From: Candidatus Binatia bacterium
GTDB taxonomy: Bacteria; Desulfobacterota; Binatia; UBA1149; JAJCZL01
Length of the DNA: 47,201 nt
Direction of reading: 5' to 3'
NCBI GenBank assembly: GCA_028278325.1
Contig: JANQEO010000247.1
Location: forward strand, 1 to 47,201
The number at the start of each line of letters is the position of its first letter. The stretch's first letter is position 1. Both the position numbers and the translations under genes were made by a program. This document shows, one piece after another, positions 10,142 to 17,231 of this stretch. The notes beneath the pieces were generated by a model, which saw only the letters and a list, made by a program, of their open reading frames with translations, was not told where the DNA came from and made no database searches.

Positions 10142-10164
10142 TTTCGTATGATTCTAATACGAAA
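10142..10164. promoter_or_regulatory. Perfect 8-bp inverted repeat after malQ
   Basis: TTTCGTAT and ATACGAAA form a perfect palindrome around a 7-base centre, starting 13 bases after the malQ stop. The centre-to-centre geometry and the AT-rich, two-fold symmetric arms look like an operator for a dimeric repressor. It could also be a weak hairpin, but it is not GC-rich and is not followed by a T-run, so a rho-independent terminator is less likely. No protein that would bind it can be named from the window. Confidence 0.5.
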
Positions 10165-10173
10165 CCGCTTCCG

Positions 10174-10213
10174 CGGCGGCGCCTGAAGTGGTATTCACTC
10201 TTAAACGCCGCCG
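10174..10213 (+). other. Nested inverted repeat in leader of the small SAP-like gene
   Basis: CGGCGGCG (10174-10181) pairs perfectly with CGCCGCCG (10206-10213). Inside the 24-base loop AGTG (10187-10190) can pair with CACT (10196-10199). The structure lies 36 bases before the ATG of the small Cys protein and could be a terminator for the glg operon or an RNA element in the leader. No T-run follows, which weakens the terminator reading. Confidence 0.4.
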
Positions 10214-10249
10214 AAGTTCCGAGTCTCGAAGTAGTGAGGACAAAGAGAG

Positions 10250-10492
10250 ATGACTGTTACGGAAATACGGCGGATCGCCACCGGCCTAGGCATCAAGGCC
10301 GCTAAGCTCTCCAAGGTGGATCTGGTCCGTGCCATCCAGCGCGCGGAAGGCAACTTCGACTGCTTCGCCACGGCCTACGCCGGCGAGTGCGATCAACACG
10401 ACTGTTCCTGGCGAAGCGATTGCTTCGCAGCCGCCAAAAAGCTGGTTCCCGGCGCGAGCGGCGGTCGAAGGGTAAAGAGGGCAGCAGCCTGA
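10250..10492 (+). CDS. Small SAP/Rho-N-like domain protein with four-Cys cluster
   Basis: This is an 80-residue cytoplasmic protein. Residues 1-33 form a helix-extended-helix unit of the SAP or Rho N-terminal-like kind (VTEIRRIATGLGI, then LSKVDLVRAIQRAEG), a fold that usually binds nucleic acid. Residues 35-59 contain NFDCFATAYAGECDQHDC and WRSDCF, so Cys38, Cys47, Cys52 and Cys58 could bind a metal or Fe-S centre. The C-terminus is basic. Proteins of this layout recur as uncharacterised small proteins in proteobacteria (recalled from family knowledge, not searched). The AAAGAGAG tract before ATG 10250 is a plausible ribosome binding site. It is separated from malQ by two inverted repeats, so it is probably transcribed apart from the glg operon. 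Confidence 0.75.
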   Translation: MTVTEIRRIATGLGIKAAKLSKVDLVRAIQRAEGNFDCFATAYAGECDQHDCSWRSDCFAAAKKLVPGASGGRRVKRAAA

Positions 10493-10535
10493 CGGCTTCG
10501 CCAAGCGCCATGTCGACGAGGAAGCGTTCGGGTCG

Positions 10536-11147
10536 CTAGGATCGCGGCGCGAGCACCCGAGACAAGATCAAGTGGCTGGGCAAATACAGAACAATCGGGT
10601 AGGCGGCCATTAGCGTGAGCAAGTAGGCGGCGGGCGCGAGTACTTCTTGGGTGTCGCGACCGAAAGGCGCCGACACCCAGTTTATGTTCAGCGCCGGGTC
10701 CGTAAGCGCATAGGTCACGGGTAGGACCAGCCACGCGATGACGGTCTGCAACAACCAGCCGCGCCTGTCGTAGCCGAGCCGCAACAGCGCCCAAATTAAC
10801 AGGGCCGGCACGAGCAGGTGGAACAAAGACGTCATCCTCAGGGACAACGGGAGCGACGAGTCGAACATGTACTCGGTGCCACCGACAGGATGGAACCCGA
10901 ACACCGCCCTGGTCACGACATCCACCAACCACACCACCTGCACGAACAACACGGAAACAGCCTGAGAGCTGAGCAAGAGCGGGCTCTCCAGCCACAAAGA
11001 CACAGCAATCAAGAAGTTCGCGATGTCACAGAACCAGAGAAAGTTCTGGGCGCCGTACCCCCGCCAGGTCGCGGCCGCCCAAGCGAGCACGACGGCTGTG
11101 AAAGTCAGCTTTACAGCCAGGGGCAGCGAAGCGGTCCGGTCTGTCAC
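10536..11147 (-). CDS. Polytopic membrane protein, unrecognised function
   Basis: The protein has 203 residues and about six hydrophobic segments, with conserved-looking polar stretches YGAQNFLWFCDIANF and HPVGGTEYMFD between them and a C-terminal SAPFGRDTQEV loop. I do not recognise an enzymatic motif. The open frame extends upstream to 11768, but that part is antisense-like shadow of the HupE/UreJ-type gene. The start is taken at GTG 11147, which overlaps the stop of the upstream gene in GTGA, so the two are translationally coupled. It is the last gene of a four-gene minus-strand operon and probably works in the inner membrane with the HupE/UreJ-type protein. Confidence 0.75.
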   Translation of the reverse strand: MTDRTASLPLAVKLTFTAVVLAWAAATWRGYGAQNFLWFCDIANFLIAVSLWLESPLLLSSQAVSVLFVQVVWLVDVVTRAVFGFHPVGGTEYMFDSSLPLSLRMTSLFHLLVPALLIWALLRLGYDRRGWLLQTVIAWLVLPVTYALTDPALNINWVSAPFGRDTQEVLAPAAYLLTLMAAYPIVLYLPSHLILSRVLAPRS

Positions 11148-12367
11148 GACAGGAAGCCGCGCTGCACGAACCAGTATATCCCCACACAGAAAAGAGCAGC
11201 GGACGAGGCGTCCACCAGCCACCGCCTCTGCGCGGATTCCAGTAGCGGCTTGGCCAGCCATGCACCGAGGCTCAAAACCGCAACCACCGCTATCTGCCCG
11301 AACTCCACGCCCAGATTGAACGCTAACAGGGCTTCGCCCAAGCGAGCCGCCGGCAGACCGACCTCCGTCAGTACGTTGGCGAAACCGAAGCCGTGGATGA
11401 GCCCGAACATCAAAGTAACACCCATCCGGTGCCGGGCCGCTTCCGCCTGAGATGTGGCCAAGGGCAGATAACACGCGGAGAACAGCGTGATACCGAGCAG
11501 GGTCATCACTGGGAGCCCTGTGCCGGCTACCCACCTGAGAAGGAGCAGCAAGCAAAGAAACGCGGTCGCCCAAACCGCCAGCCGGCGTGGCGACAGGCTT
11601 GTAACCGCCAGGTTCTCTGCGGCGGCCAACGCTACCGTGAATCCGATCAGCGCCTCGATGGCCCCGACGTCGGGTTCGACTAACCCCGTTACAGCCAGCG
11701 CCAGCGAGATGCTGTGGCCGATGGTGAAGCCGGTAACGAGCCGGACGATTTCGCCCGCCCGACGGCACAACAGCAACAATACGCCGAGAAATGCGAGGTG
11801 GTCGAAACCGGCGAGGATGTGTTCGACCCCTATGCCGAAGTAGCGGGCAAGCGATTCACCTTCAGAAGAGGATGGAGCGTGCCCCGGCTCCGAAACGGCG
11901 CGTTCACGCTCGGCGTCTGTGAAGACATAGTCGAGGGGCGTGCGCCCTTGCCCACTCACCCTTGCGTAGTGAATGTGAGACGGCGCGATGTCGAAGAAGG
12001 CATCGACCGACAGCGACAGCGGCCCCGCCGATCTGCAGGTCCAACTCGACTCGACCTTGCGGTATCCCCTGGCCGCCGCGAGTGCCCGAGGACTCGATAC
12101 CGGCCGACAAGGCTCCCCGTCCGCATAGACTCCGAGCCGCTCAGCGAGATGATTCGTCAGTCCGGCGTCGAGATCACCACCGGCCGGAGCCAGGCGGGTT
12201 GCCTCCAGCGACGACACTCTGAACGTGGCGTCAACGCGCCCCTCACCAATGTGCCAAGCCGAATACGATTGGCTGCGCGTATGGGCGTCTGCTTGAGCAA
12301 CCAGTGCCAGTGCGCCCAGCGACGCAAGCGCGACCACGAACAGGCGTCCGGAGCCTGGAGTAAGCAT
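11144..12367 (-). CDS. HupE/UreJ family membrane protein (HupE_UreJ_2 type)
   Basis: The 407-residue protein has a signal peptide (residues 1-28, cleaved near AQADAHT), an exported domain of about 130 residues, and a C-terminal membrane half with around seven segments. The membrane half begins with GVEHILAGFDHLAFLGVLL and continues with GFTIGHSISLALA, IEALIGFTVALAAAEN, FGLIHGFGFANVL and FNLGVEFGQ. These His-, Asp- and Glu-rich helix motifs are typical of the HupE/UreJ_2 group. HupE and UreJ proper are linked to nickel or cobalt uptake; the substrate of this long form is not established. The ATG overlaps the stop of the isomerase gene by one base (TGATG), and its own stop overlaps the next start. 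Confidence 0.88.
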   Translation of the reverse strand: MLTPGSGRLFVVALASLGALALVAQADAHTRSQSYSAWHIGEGRVDATFRVSSLEATRLAPAGGDLDAGLTNHLAERLGVYADGEPCRPVSSPRALAAARGYRKVESSWTCRSAGPLSLSVDAFFDIAPSHIHYARVSGQGRTPLDYVFTDAERERAVSEPGHAPSSSEGESLARYFGIGVEHILAGFDHLAFLGVLLLLCRRAGEIVRLVTGFTIGHSISLALAVTGLVEPDVGAIEALIGFTVALAAAENLAVTSLSPRRLAVWATAFLCLLLLLRWVAGTGLPVMTLLGITLFSACYLPLATSQAEAARHRMGVTLMFGLIHGFGFANVLTEVGLPAARLGEALLAFNLGVEFGQIAVVAVLSLGAWLAKPLLESAQRRWLVDASSAALFCVGIYWFVQRGFLS

Positions 12368-13257
12368 CAGCGAGCGGCCTCCGCTGCGATGGCGATATTG
12401 GCTTCCGCGCGAAGCCGGGCCAGATACTCTCGCAAAGCCTCCTCGCCACGCTGTCGCTGGTACTCGTTGCGCACCTGCTCGCGCAGCTCGTCGAAGGACG
12501 GAACGGCGGCGGTCTCGAGCTCCATGACCTGCAGAATCTGATAGCCGTAGGAAGTTCTCAGAACCGGCGTGCGCTCGCCCGCCTCGAGGCCGCGCATGGA
12601 TGCCAACCCGTCCGGCCCGATGTACTGCTGTAGCGTTTTCAGGGGGAGCAAGGTGTCCGGTAAATCCGCAACGGCATCATCGGCGAGGTCACCGGCAGCA
12701 TCCTCGAGATTTGGAGCCGTTGGCGCGTGAGCAAGTGTCGCCTGGGCACGCCCGAGAGCATCCCCATGCGGGCTGTCATCTCGAAACACCACGCGGTCAA
12801 CGCGCATGGCCGACGGACGCATGAAATAAGACAAGTTGGCTCGGAAGAACTCCCTGAGCCGTTCGTCACTCACCGACTCGGCGCGGCTTTCTATGACGGC
12901 GGCATCGACGACTGCGGTCGCAAGCGCTTTACGGATGGCGGGGTCGGTCTCGGCTAGCCCCAGCGTGAGCGCACGCTGAACGAGCAGTTCCTCGTCGATG
13001 AGCCGGTCGAGCACACGCGTACGGTCGCTCTCAGCGAGGGGCATACGTTTATCACGCGACAGTAAATCGAGTGCGGTTTGATATTCGACCGAAGAAATCG
13101 TCGTGCCGTTTACTGTGGCAACCGTACCCGAAGCCGGCCCCAGCAAATCAGGTGACGCCACAGCCCCCACGACGGCTGCGGATATGCCTACGGTGGCCGC
13201 GACAGCCAGCATGCGGCGCCCACGTCTTTGAATCGCCGGTCGTGTCTGCACGCTCAT
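12367..13257 (-). CDS. PpiC/SurA-like peptidyl-prolyl cis-trans isomerase, membrane-anchored
   Basis: This 296-residue protein has an N-terminal hydrophobic anchor (MLAVAATVGISAAVVGAVAS, about residues 16-35), then a SurA_N-like helical region (VATVNGTTISSVEYQTALD, LIDEELLVQRALTLGL) and a C-terminal parvulin-like domain ending in GERTPVLRTSYGYQILQVME. It should act in the periplasm, on proline bonds or as a folding chaperone. ATG 13257 follows CGAGGCTGAG; an upstream GTG at 13287 directly abuts the stop of the DUF3604 gene and would add ten residues. Its stop overlaps the HupE/UreJ-type start. The partner could be the exported domain of that protein (inference). Confidence 0.85.
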   Translation of the reverse strand: MSVQTRPAIQRRGRRMLAVAATVGISAAVVGAVASPDLLGPASGTVATVNGTTISSVEYQTALDLLSRDKRMPLAESDRTRVLDRLIDEELLVQRALTLGLAETDPAIRKALATAVVDAAVIESRAESVSDERLREFFRANLSYFMRPSAMRVDRVVFRDDSPHGDALGRAQATLAHAPTAPNLEDAAGDLADDAVADLPDTLLPLKTLQQYIGPDGLASMRGLEAGERTPVLRTSYGYQILQVMELETAAVPSFDELREQVRNEYQRQRGEEALREYLARLRAEANIAIAAEAAR

Positions 13258-13287
13258 CTCAGCCTCGGGTCCACAGGCACGTACCAC

Positions 13288-15546
13288 TCAACGTGCATCA
13301 ACGAAGATCGGCGACGACCAGGCCCGTTCTTCGATTTCGGCCAGGCAGTCATCGTCGTCATCGGTGCGGTAGTCGCCATAGCAAGGCGACAGCTTCTCGC
13401 AGCGTCCCGAGTCATCGTACTCGCAACGCAAGAGACCCCCGTTGACGGCCAGGCTCGGTTCCTCGATGGCACGCACGTAGTAGACGGAGTCACGGCCGGC
13501 CTCGACGTACTCGTCGTCCTCGAAGACGGCGACGCAGCCTGCCTGGTCAGGCTCACAGGGAATCACTTTCCAGGGATCTTCGATCAACGGCGCTACCGAC
13601 TCGCCTTTATGGCGTTGGGGTCGGATGCGCACCACTTCTATACGGGTGATCAGCTTCCGTTGATCCGAGGGGTTGTAGCACTCGCCCCTGCAAAGCTTCT
13701 CCAGGTGTTCACCGTCGAGAGCACCGGTAGCGTGCTCGGGGCAGCCCGGTGCTTGCTTGAACGCACCAACTGCGCGCACCTCGAAGCGCGGCGACTCGCT
13801 CATGACCGTCTGGCTCCCCATCGGCAAGCGTCGTGCTCCACCGGGGGCATTGACGAGATCGAACCACAACAAGATGCGATCACCGCTAGTCCCGTACACT
13901 TCCTTGCGAGCGAGTCCGTCCCAGATCGCATCGCGGCTGCGGCCGTTGGCATGCACGGCGGCCAGGCCGCCGGTCATGAAGAACGATGCTTGGCGTTCAA
14001 ACTCCAGCGCACGGAATCCTAATGCGATCACGTCCTCTTCGTCATCGAGGCGGGCTTTGGGCTGAGGCTCGCCCATGTGCCTATTCATGCGCCGCCTCCA
14101 CCCCGGGGTGCTGGCGCCGTTGGCCTCGGTGTTATCCTGCCTGTCGAACTCCTTGTACCCCGTTCCGGGCCGCGCACGGTGGTTATCGCTGGAGGCTATG
14201 AAGCCGAAACGAAATCGCCGGGGATCGCCGGGGGTGTCGAAGTTGGCGATCGACAGAGCATATTGCGCGGAACCCCCGGGCCGGTAGTTGAAAGACGGGA
14301 TAAAACAATCCTTGCACTGGCCCGAGTCGAGCCAGTCTTCGAATTGTACGCCGGGAACGGCAAGATGCCCGGCGGCGCTTCCGAATATGTGAATGTCACG
14401 CGCCTCTTGAGCACGCGCCGCGCACTCCTCGGCAGCGATGCCGGCATTCAAGCAACGGTTTTCGATGATCTGTCCCGCCCGCCAACAACTCGGTAGGTAA
14501 TCCGGCGTAGGCTCGGGGCAATGAGCCCTGCCCTCTTCATCGAAGCGTGCGGCCCGCCAGTCGCGATACTCTTCGGAGTTGCCGTGGCCCGACATGACCT
14601 CGAACAGGAACTGCCGCTGCGGATCGTTCTGAGCCGCCGCGAGCTGCTTGTCCAAAGTGGCGCCCGGTGGCGTATAGTACCCCCAGGTCGTACCGTGGGG
14701 GATCACCATCGCCTCGACTCCCCACTCGTCGAGCTTGTCGAAGAGCTCACGGGGCGTTGCGGCCGACTCGTAGCAATCCTTGGGCAGATCCGGTGACGGC
14801 ACACCCTCCGGACAGTGAGGCACCCCATTGACCTCATCCATGAAGTGCATGAAGTTGAAATACCGCTGGCGATCACCGAACTCGATGAGCGGGACGATCG
14901 GCGACATACGCCCCACGGATCCTCGCAGGCCCTGTGTCGCAATGCCTGCCGCGCCTATGGCTCTGGACGTGATCTCGTTATCGTCCAAACCGCGCAGTAT
15001 GACGTTCTTGTGTCCGTAGTGATCGCTCGCGTCACGCCCGACCTGACTCCATTCCCAGCCCAGGAATACCGAGACGTCGGGATTGTGCCGGTCCCCTGCG
15101 ATCGCATTGCACTGGCGGACGGCCGCAATCGTCTCCGACCAACGCTGGGGCGTACTGGCCTCGGCGTGATCGTTGATCGACCAGAAGTCCAAGCCCGAGC
15201 AGAAACGTGCGTAGTCACAGGCGTCGGCCAGAGGATGGGCACCGCTGCCCTGCATCATGGGCAAGCTCCACAAGAAAGCATCGGTAGAAAAGGTCGTGTG
15301 CACGTGGAGGTCGCCGAAGAGGATCTGCTTGGGCTCGGGGCGGCCGTGCCTGCCGCTCAACCTCACAGCCGCCTTGCTCTGCGATTGTTGACGCACAGCT
15401 ATGACGTCGCCTGACACTTCGGGACCGCGCGGGCTCCCGGGACCCTCGTGTTCGCCATAGAGATGCAGCCACACGCCTCCGACGTACAGTCCGCACGCCA
15501 AGGCAATTGCTAGGGCTCCAACAACGACGGCTCTGACTGGTGACAT
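13288..15546 (-). CDS. DUF3604 family protein, PHP-like, membrane-anchored
   Basis: The protein has 752 residues from ATG 15546, starting with a signal anchor (AVVVGALAIALACGLYVGG). The conserved part begins at LFGDLHVHTTFSTDA, where HVH (near residue 81) is a PHP-like metal-binding motif, followed by LDFWSINDHAE and VFLGWEWSQVG. This is the DUF3604 signature; the family is large and its reaction is unknown, though the PHP-like metal site suggests phosphoester or amide hydrolysis. An in-frame GTG at 15582, preceded by GAGGTAG, is an alternative start adding twelve polar residues. It is the first gene of the operon with PpiC-like, HupE/UreJ-type and membrane proteins. The protein should face the periplasm. 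Confidence 0.88.
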   Translation of the reverse strand: MSPVRAVVVGALAIALACGLYVGGVWLHLYGEHEGPGSPRGPEVSGDVIAVRQQSQSKAAVRLSGRHGRPEPKQILFGDLHVHTTFSTDAFLWSLPMMQGSGAHPLADACDYARFCSGLDFWSINDHAEASTPQRWSETIAAVRQCNAIAGDRHNPDVSVFLGWEWSQVGRDASDHYGHKNVILRGLDDNEITSRAIGAAGIATQGLRGSVGRMSPIVPLIEFGDRQRYFNFMHFMDEVNGVPHCPEGVPSPDLPKDCYESAATPRELFDKLDEWGVEAMVIPHGTTWGYYTPPGATLDKQLAAAQNDPQRQFLFEVMSGHGNSEEYRDWRAARFDEEGRAHCPEPTPDYLPSCWRAGQIIENRCLNAGIAAEECAARAQEARDIHIFGSAAGHLAVPGVQFEDWLDSGQCKDCFIPSFNYRPGGSAQYALSIANFDTPGDPRRFRFGFIASSDNHRARPGTGYKEFDRQDNTEANGASTPGWRRRMNRHMGEPQPKARLDDEEDVIALGFRALEFERQASFFMTGGLAAVHANGRSRDAIWDGLARKEVYGTSGDRILLWFDLVNAPGGARRLPMGSQTVMSESPRFEVRAVGAFKQAPGCPEHATGALDGEHLEKLCRGECYNPSDQRKLITRIEVVRIRPQRHKGESVAPLIEDPWKVIPCEPDQAGCVAVFEDDEYVEAGRDSVYYVRAIEEPSLAVNGGLLRCEYDDSGRCEKLSPCYGDYRTDDDDDCLAEIEERAWSSPIFVDAR

Positions 15547-15700
15547 CCTCTTGTCCCCCCTCTTCGAGTCGATCGTCGCCACCTACCTCAGCGACTGACC
15601 AGATGCACGCCGGCCCGGTCGCTCGGCGAGAACACTGCGCTTTATCGAGAGGGTCACCGATGGTAGCTTAAAAATGCCGTCCCGACGGGAGGTCAGTTGA

Positions 15701-16408
15701 ATGAGAATCAAGGCGGCGTCACCAATCGCACCGGGCGTTCAGTCCATAGTCGCCAGGCAGGTACTTCGCTGGAACGAAGCGGAGAAGATCCGGGGGCCTC
15801 AGACGAGCAAGCCCTGCATCGCGATCTCGCGCCTACCGCACGCGCGTGCAGCCGAACTCGGCCAAAGGGTTGCCGACAGGCTCGACTACGGCTTCCTCGG
15901 CAAGGAGATCCTCGATCAGATCGAAAACGAGCAGGGTATACGCCGCCAGTTGACCGAGGGGCTCGACGAGCACGTCCGCGGCGTTCTCGACCGGTTCGTG
16001 ATCGACACCTTCACGAGCAAGTCGATCACCGAGAGTGAATACGCGACGCATCTGGTCCGTATCATCTCGACACTCGGGCAGCGCGGCATGGCCGTGATCC
16101 TCGGGCGCGGTGCACCCTTCATCCTTCCTCCTGAACGCGCACTGAGAGTGTTGGTAGTCGCACCGGCGGACTTCCGCGCCAATCGTCTGGCGTCCAAGAA
16201 GAACATCTCGATCGAAGAAGCCAGGGACATACTCCCCCGTGAGGATCACGAGCGCCACGCTTTCATCCATCACCACTTCGAGATCGATGAGAACGACCCC
16301 TCTCTGTACGACTTGGTGGTCAACACCTCGACGTTGAGCATGGACATCGCCGTCGACTTGGTACTGTCGGCGATGCGCGACCGCTTCGGCGTCAGAGCCG
16401 CCGACTGA
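15701..16408 (+). CDS. Cytidylate-kinase-like family protein with degenerate P-loop
   Basis: This 235-residue protein resembles the Cytidylate_kin2 family (PF13189 type). It has the family core: VILGRGAPFILPPERALRVL, a LID-like region (SKKNISIEEARDIL, DHERHAFIHHHF) and DPSLYDLVVNTSTLSMDIA. At residues 40-56, where relatives have an ISR-x-GAGG nucleotide loop, this protein has IAISRLPHARAAELG, so the loop glycines are replaced by Pro-His-Ala-Arg. It may therefore bind nucleotide poorly or serve another role. ATG 15701 follows a strong GGAGGT ribosome binding site seven bases away. It is divergent from the DUF3604 operon, with 118 bases or more between them for both promoters. Confidence 0.75.
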   Translation: MRIKAASPIAPGVQSIVARQVLRWNEAEKIRGPQTSKPCIAISRLPHARAAELGQRVADRLDYGFLGKEILDQIENEQGIRRQLTEGLDEHVRGVLDRFVIDTFTSKSITESEYATHLVRIISTLGQRGMAVILGRGAPFILPPERALRVLVVAPADFRANRLASKKNISIEEARDILPREDHERHAFIHHHFEIDENDPSLYDLVVNTSTLSMDIAVDLVLSAMRDRFGVRAAD

Positions 16409-16421
16409 CACATCGGTTACG

Positions 16422-16446
16422 GCACAAGTCATGAGCTGACTTGTGC
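16422..16446 (+). terminator. 10-bp perfect hairpin after the cytidylate-kinase-like gene
   Basis: GCACAAGTCA and TGACTTGTGC pair perfectly around the 5-base loop TGAGC, 13 bases after the stop codon. The position suits a transcription terminator. No long T-run follows, so termination could depend on Rho, or the site could be an operator for the next gene. Confidence 0.55.
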
Positions 16447-16502
16447 TGGCACGTGGTCTGCTTGCGTCCGTTACTCGCCGACACGTCGGCAGGAGCGAGC
16501 GC

Positions 16503-17171
16503 ATGCACAAGATCACGTCACCACGGAATCTGCTCGTCGCAGCCGCTTTACTGACCTGCACGGCCACTCCTTCTGAGGCCGTCGAGCGCTGCGGAGCTTT
16601 TATCAACCCTTTCAGCGGCAACATCGAAGTCTACGCCAAAGGTGTCGACGCTGAGACTTTTCGCTGGGGCCACAGGGAAGGCGAAGAGGTCAACGAGTTT
16701 CACAAGCTAAGCTGCGTAAAGTACCGAAGCGCACGTCGCTGCAAGCTGGCCAAACCTCACACGCTCGAGGCGAGAACTCCACCGGCCGATTGCACCCTTC
16801 ATGTCGCCGACAGTACGGGCCGATGCAGCACATGGGTACGTGGGTGCATCCCCGGCGTACGCGAGCTGCCCGACTTCCCGGAACCGCCCGAGCCGGGCAG
16901 TGAGCCGGGAGGTGACCCGGTCGTCGGTTCACTGGTCTGCGACGACCACAGCACGCAGTTGTTCGTGTCATCGGGCATGACCGCGGACTTGGATGTCGTC
17001 TGCCCCGGGCCCGGCCAAGTCGTGAGTGGACGCGCTGCGCCACCCAACGATCGCTGGAACGTCGATGCATCCGAACCCGTGGACGGGCCCACATGGAGGT
17101 GCACGGTCAACAACCCCACGCTGGTCGCCGGGTTCGCCCGCTGCCACGCGAGGTGTTGCCGCGTCGAGTAA
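16503..17171 (+). CDS. Secreted Cys-rich hypothetical protein
   Basis: I do not recognise this 222-residue protein. It starts at ATG 16503 behind AGGAG, with a signal peptide (LLVAAALLTCTATPSEA) cleaved near residue 27. The mature part has about a dozen cysteines, including CTWV-like and ARCHARCCRVE-type clusters at the C-terminus, which suggests disulfide bonding outside the cytoplasm. A Pro/Glu/Gly linker (PEPPEPGSEPGG) near residues 125-140 splits it into two Cys-containing halves. The open frame reaches back to 16443, but that start has no ribosome binding site and would spoil the signal peptide. It is flanked by hairpins on both sides and is probably transcribed alone. Confidence 0.7.
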   Translation: MHKITSPRNLLVAAALLTCTATPSEAVERCGAFINPFSGNIEVYAKGVDAETFRWGHREGEEVNEFHKLSCVKYRSARRCKLAKPHTLEARTPPADCTLHVADSTGRCSTWVRGCIPGVRELPDFPEPPEPGSEPGGDPVVGSLVCDDHSTQLFVSSGMTADLDVVCPGPGQVVSGRAAPPNDRWNVDASEPVDGPTWRCTVNNPTLVAGFARCHARCCRVE

Positions 17172-17182
17172 GCACTGAGCGC

Positions 17183-17210
17183 CGCGACCCGAGGATCGCC
17201 TCGGATCGCG
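17183..17210 (+). terminator. Stem-loop after the Cys-rich secreted gene
   Basis: CGCGA and CCGAGG on the left pair with CCTCGG and TCGCG on the right around the loop ATCG, with one C/A mismatch between the two stem parts. It lies 11 bases after the stop and only 21 bases before the amidohydrolase ATG. It probably ends the upstream transcript; a role in the lipoprotein leader is possible. Confidence 0.5.
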
Positions 17211-17231
17211 CCTCCCGTTAGTGTCCGCCTC

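Noticed and set aside
11148..11768. Upstream extension of the last gene of the DUF3604 operon
   Set aside because: It overlaps the HupE/UreJ-type gene; the membrane protein starts in the coupled GTGA at 11147.
13228..14022. 264-residue open frame on the plus strand
   Set aside because: Antisense to the DUF3604 gene; no motif.
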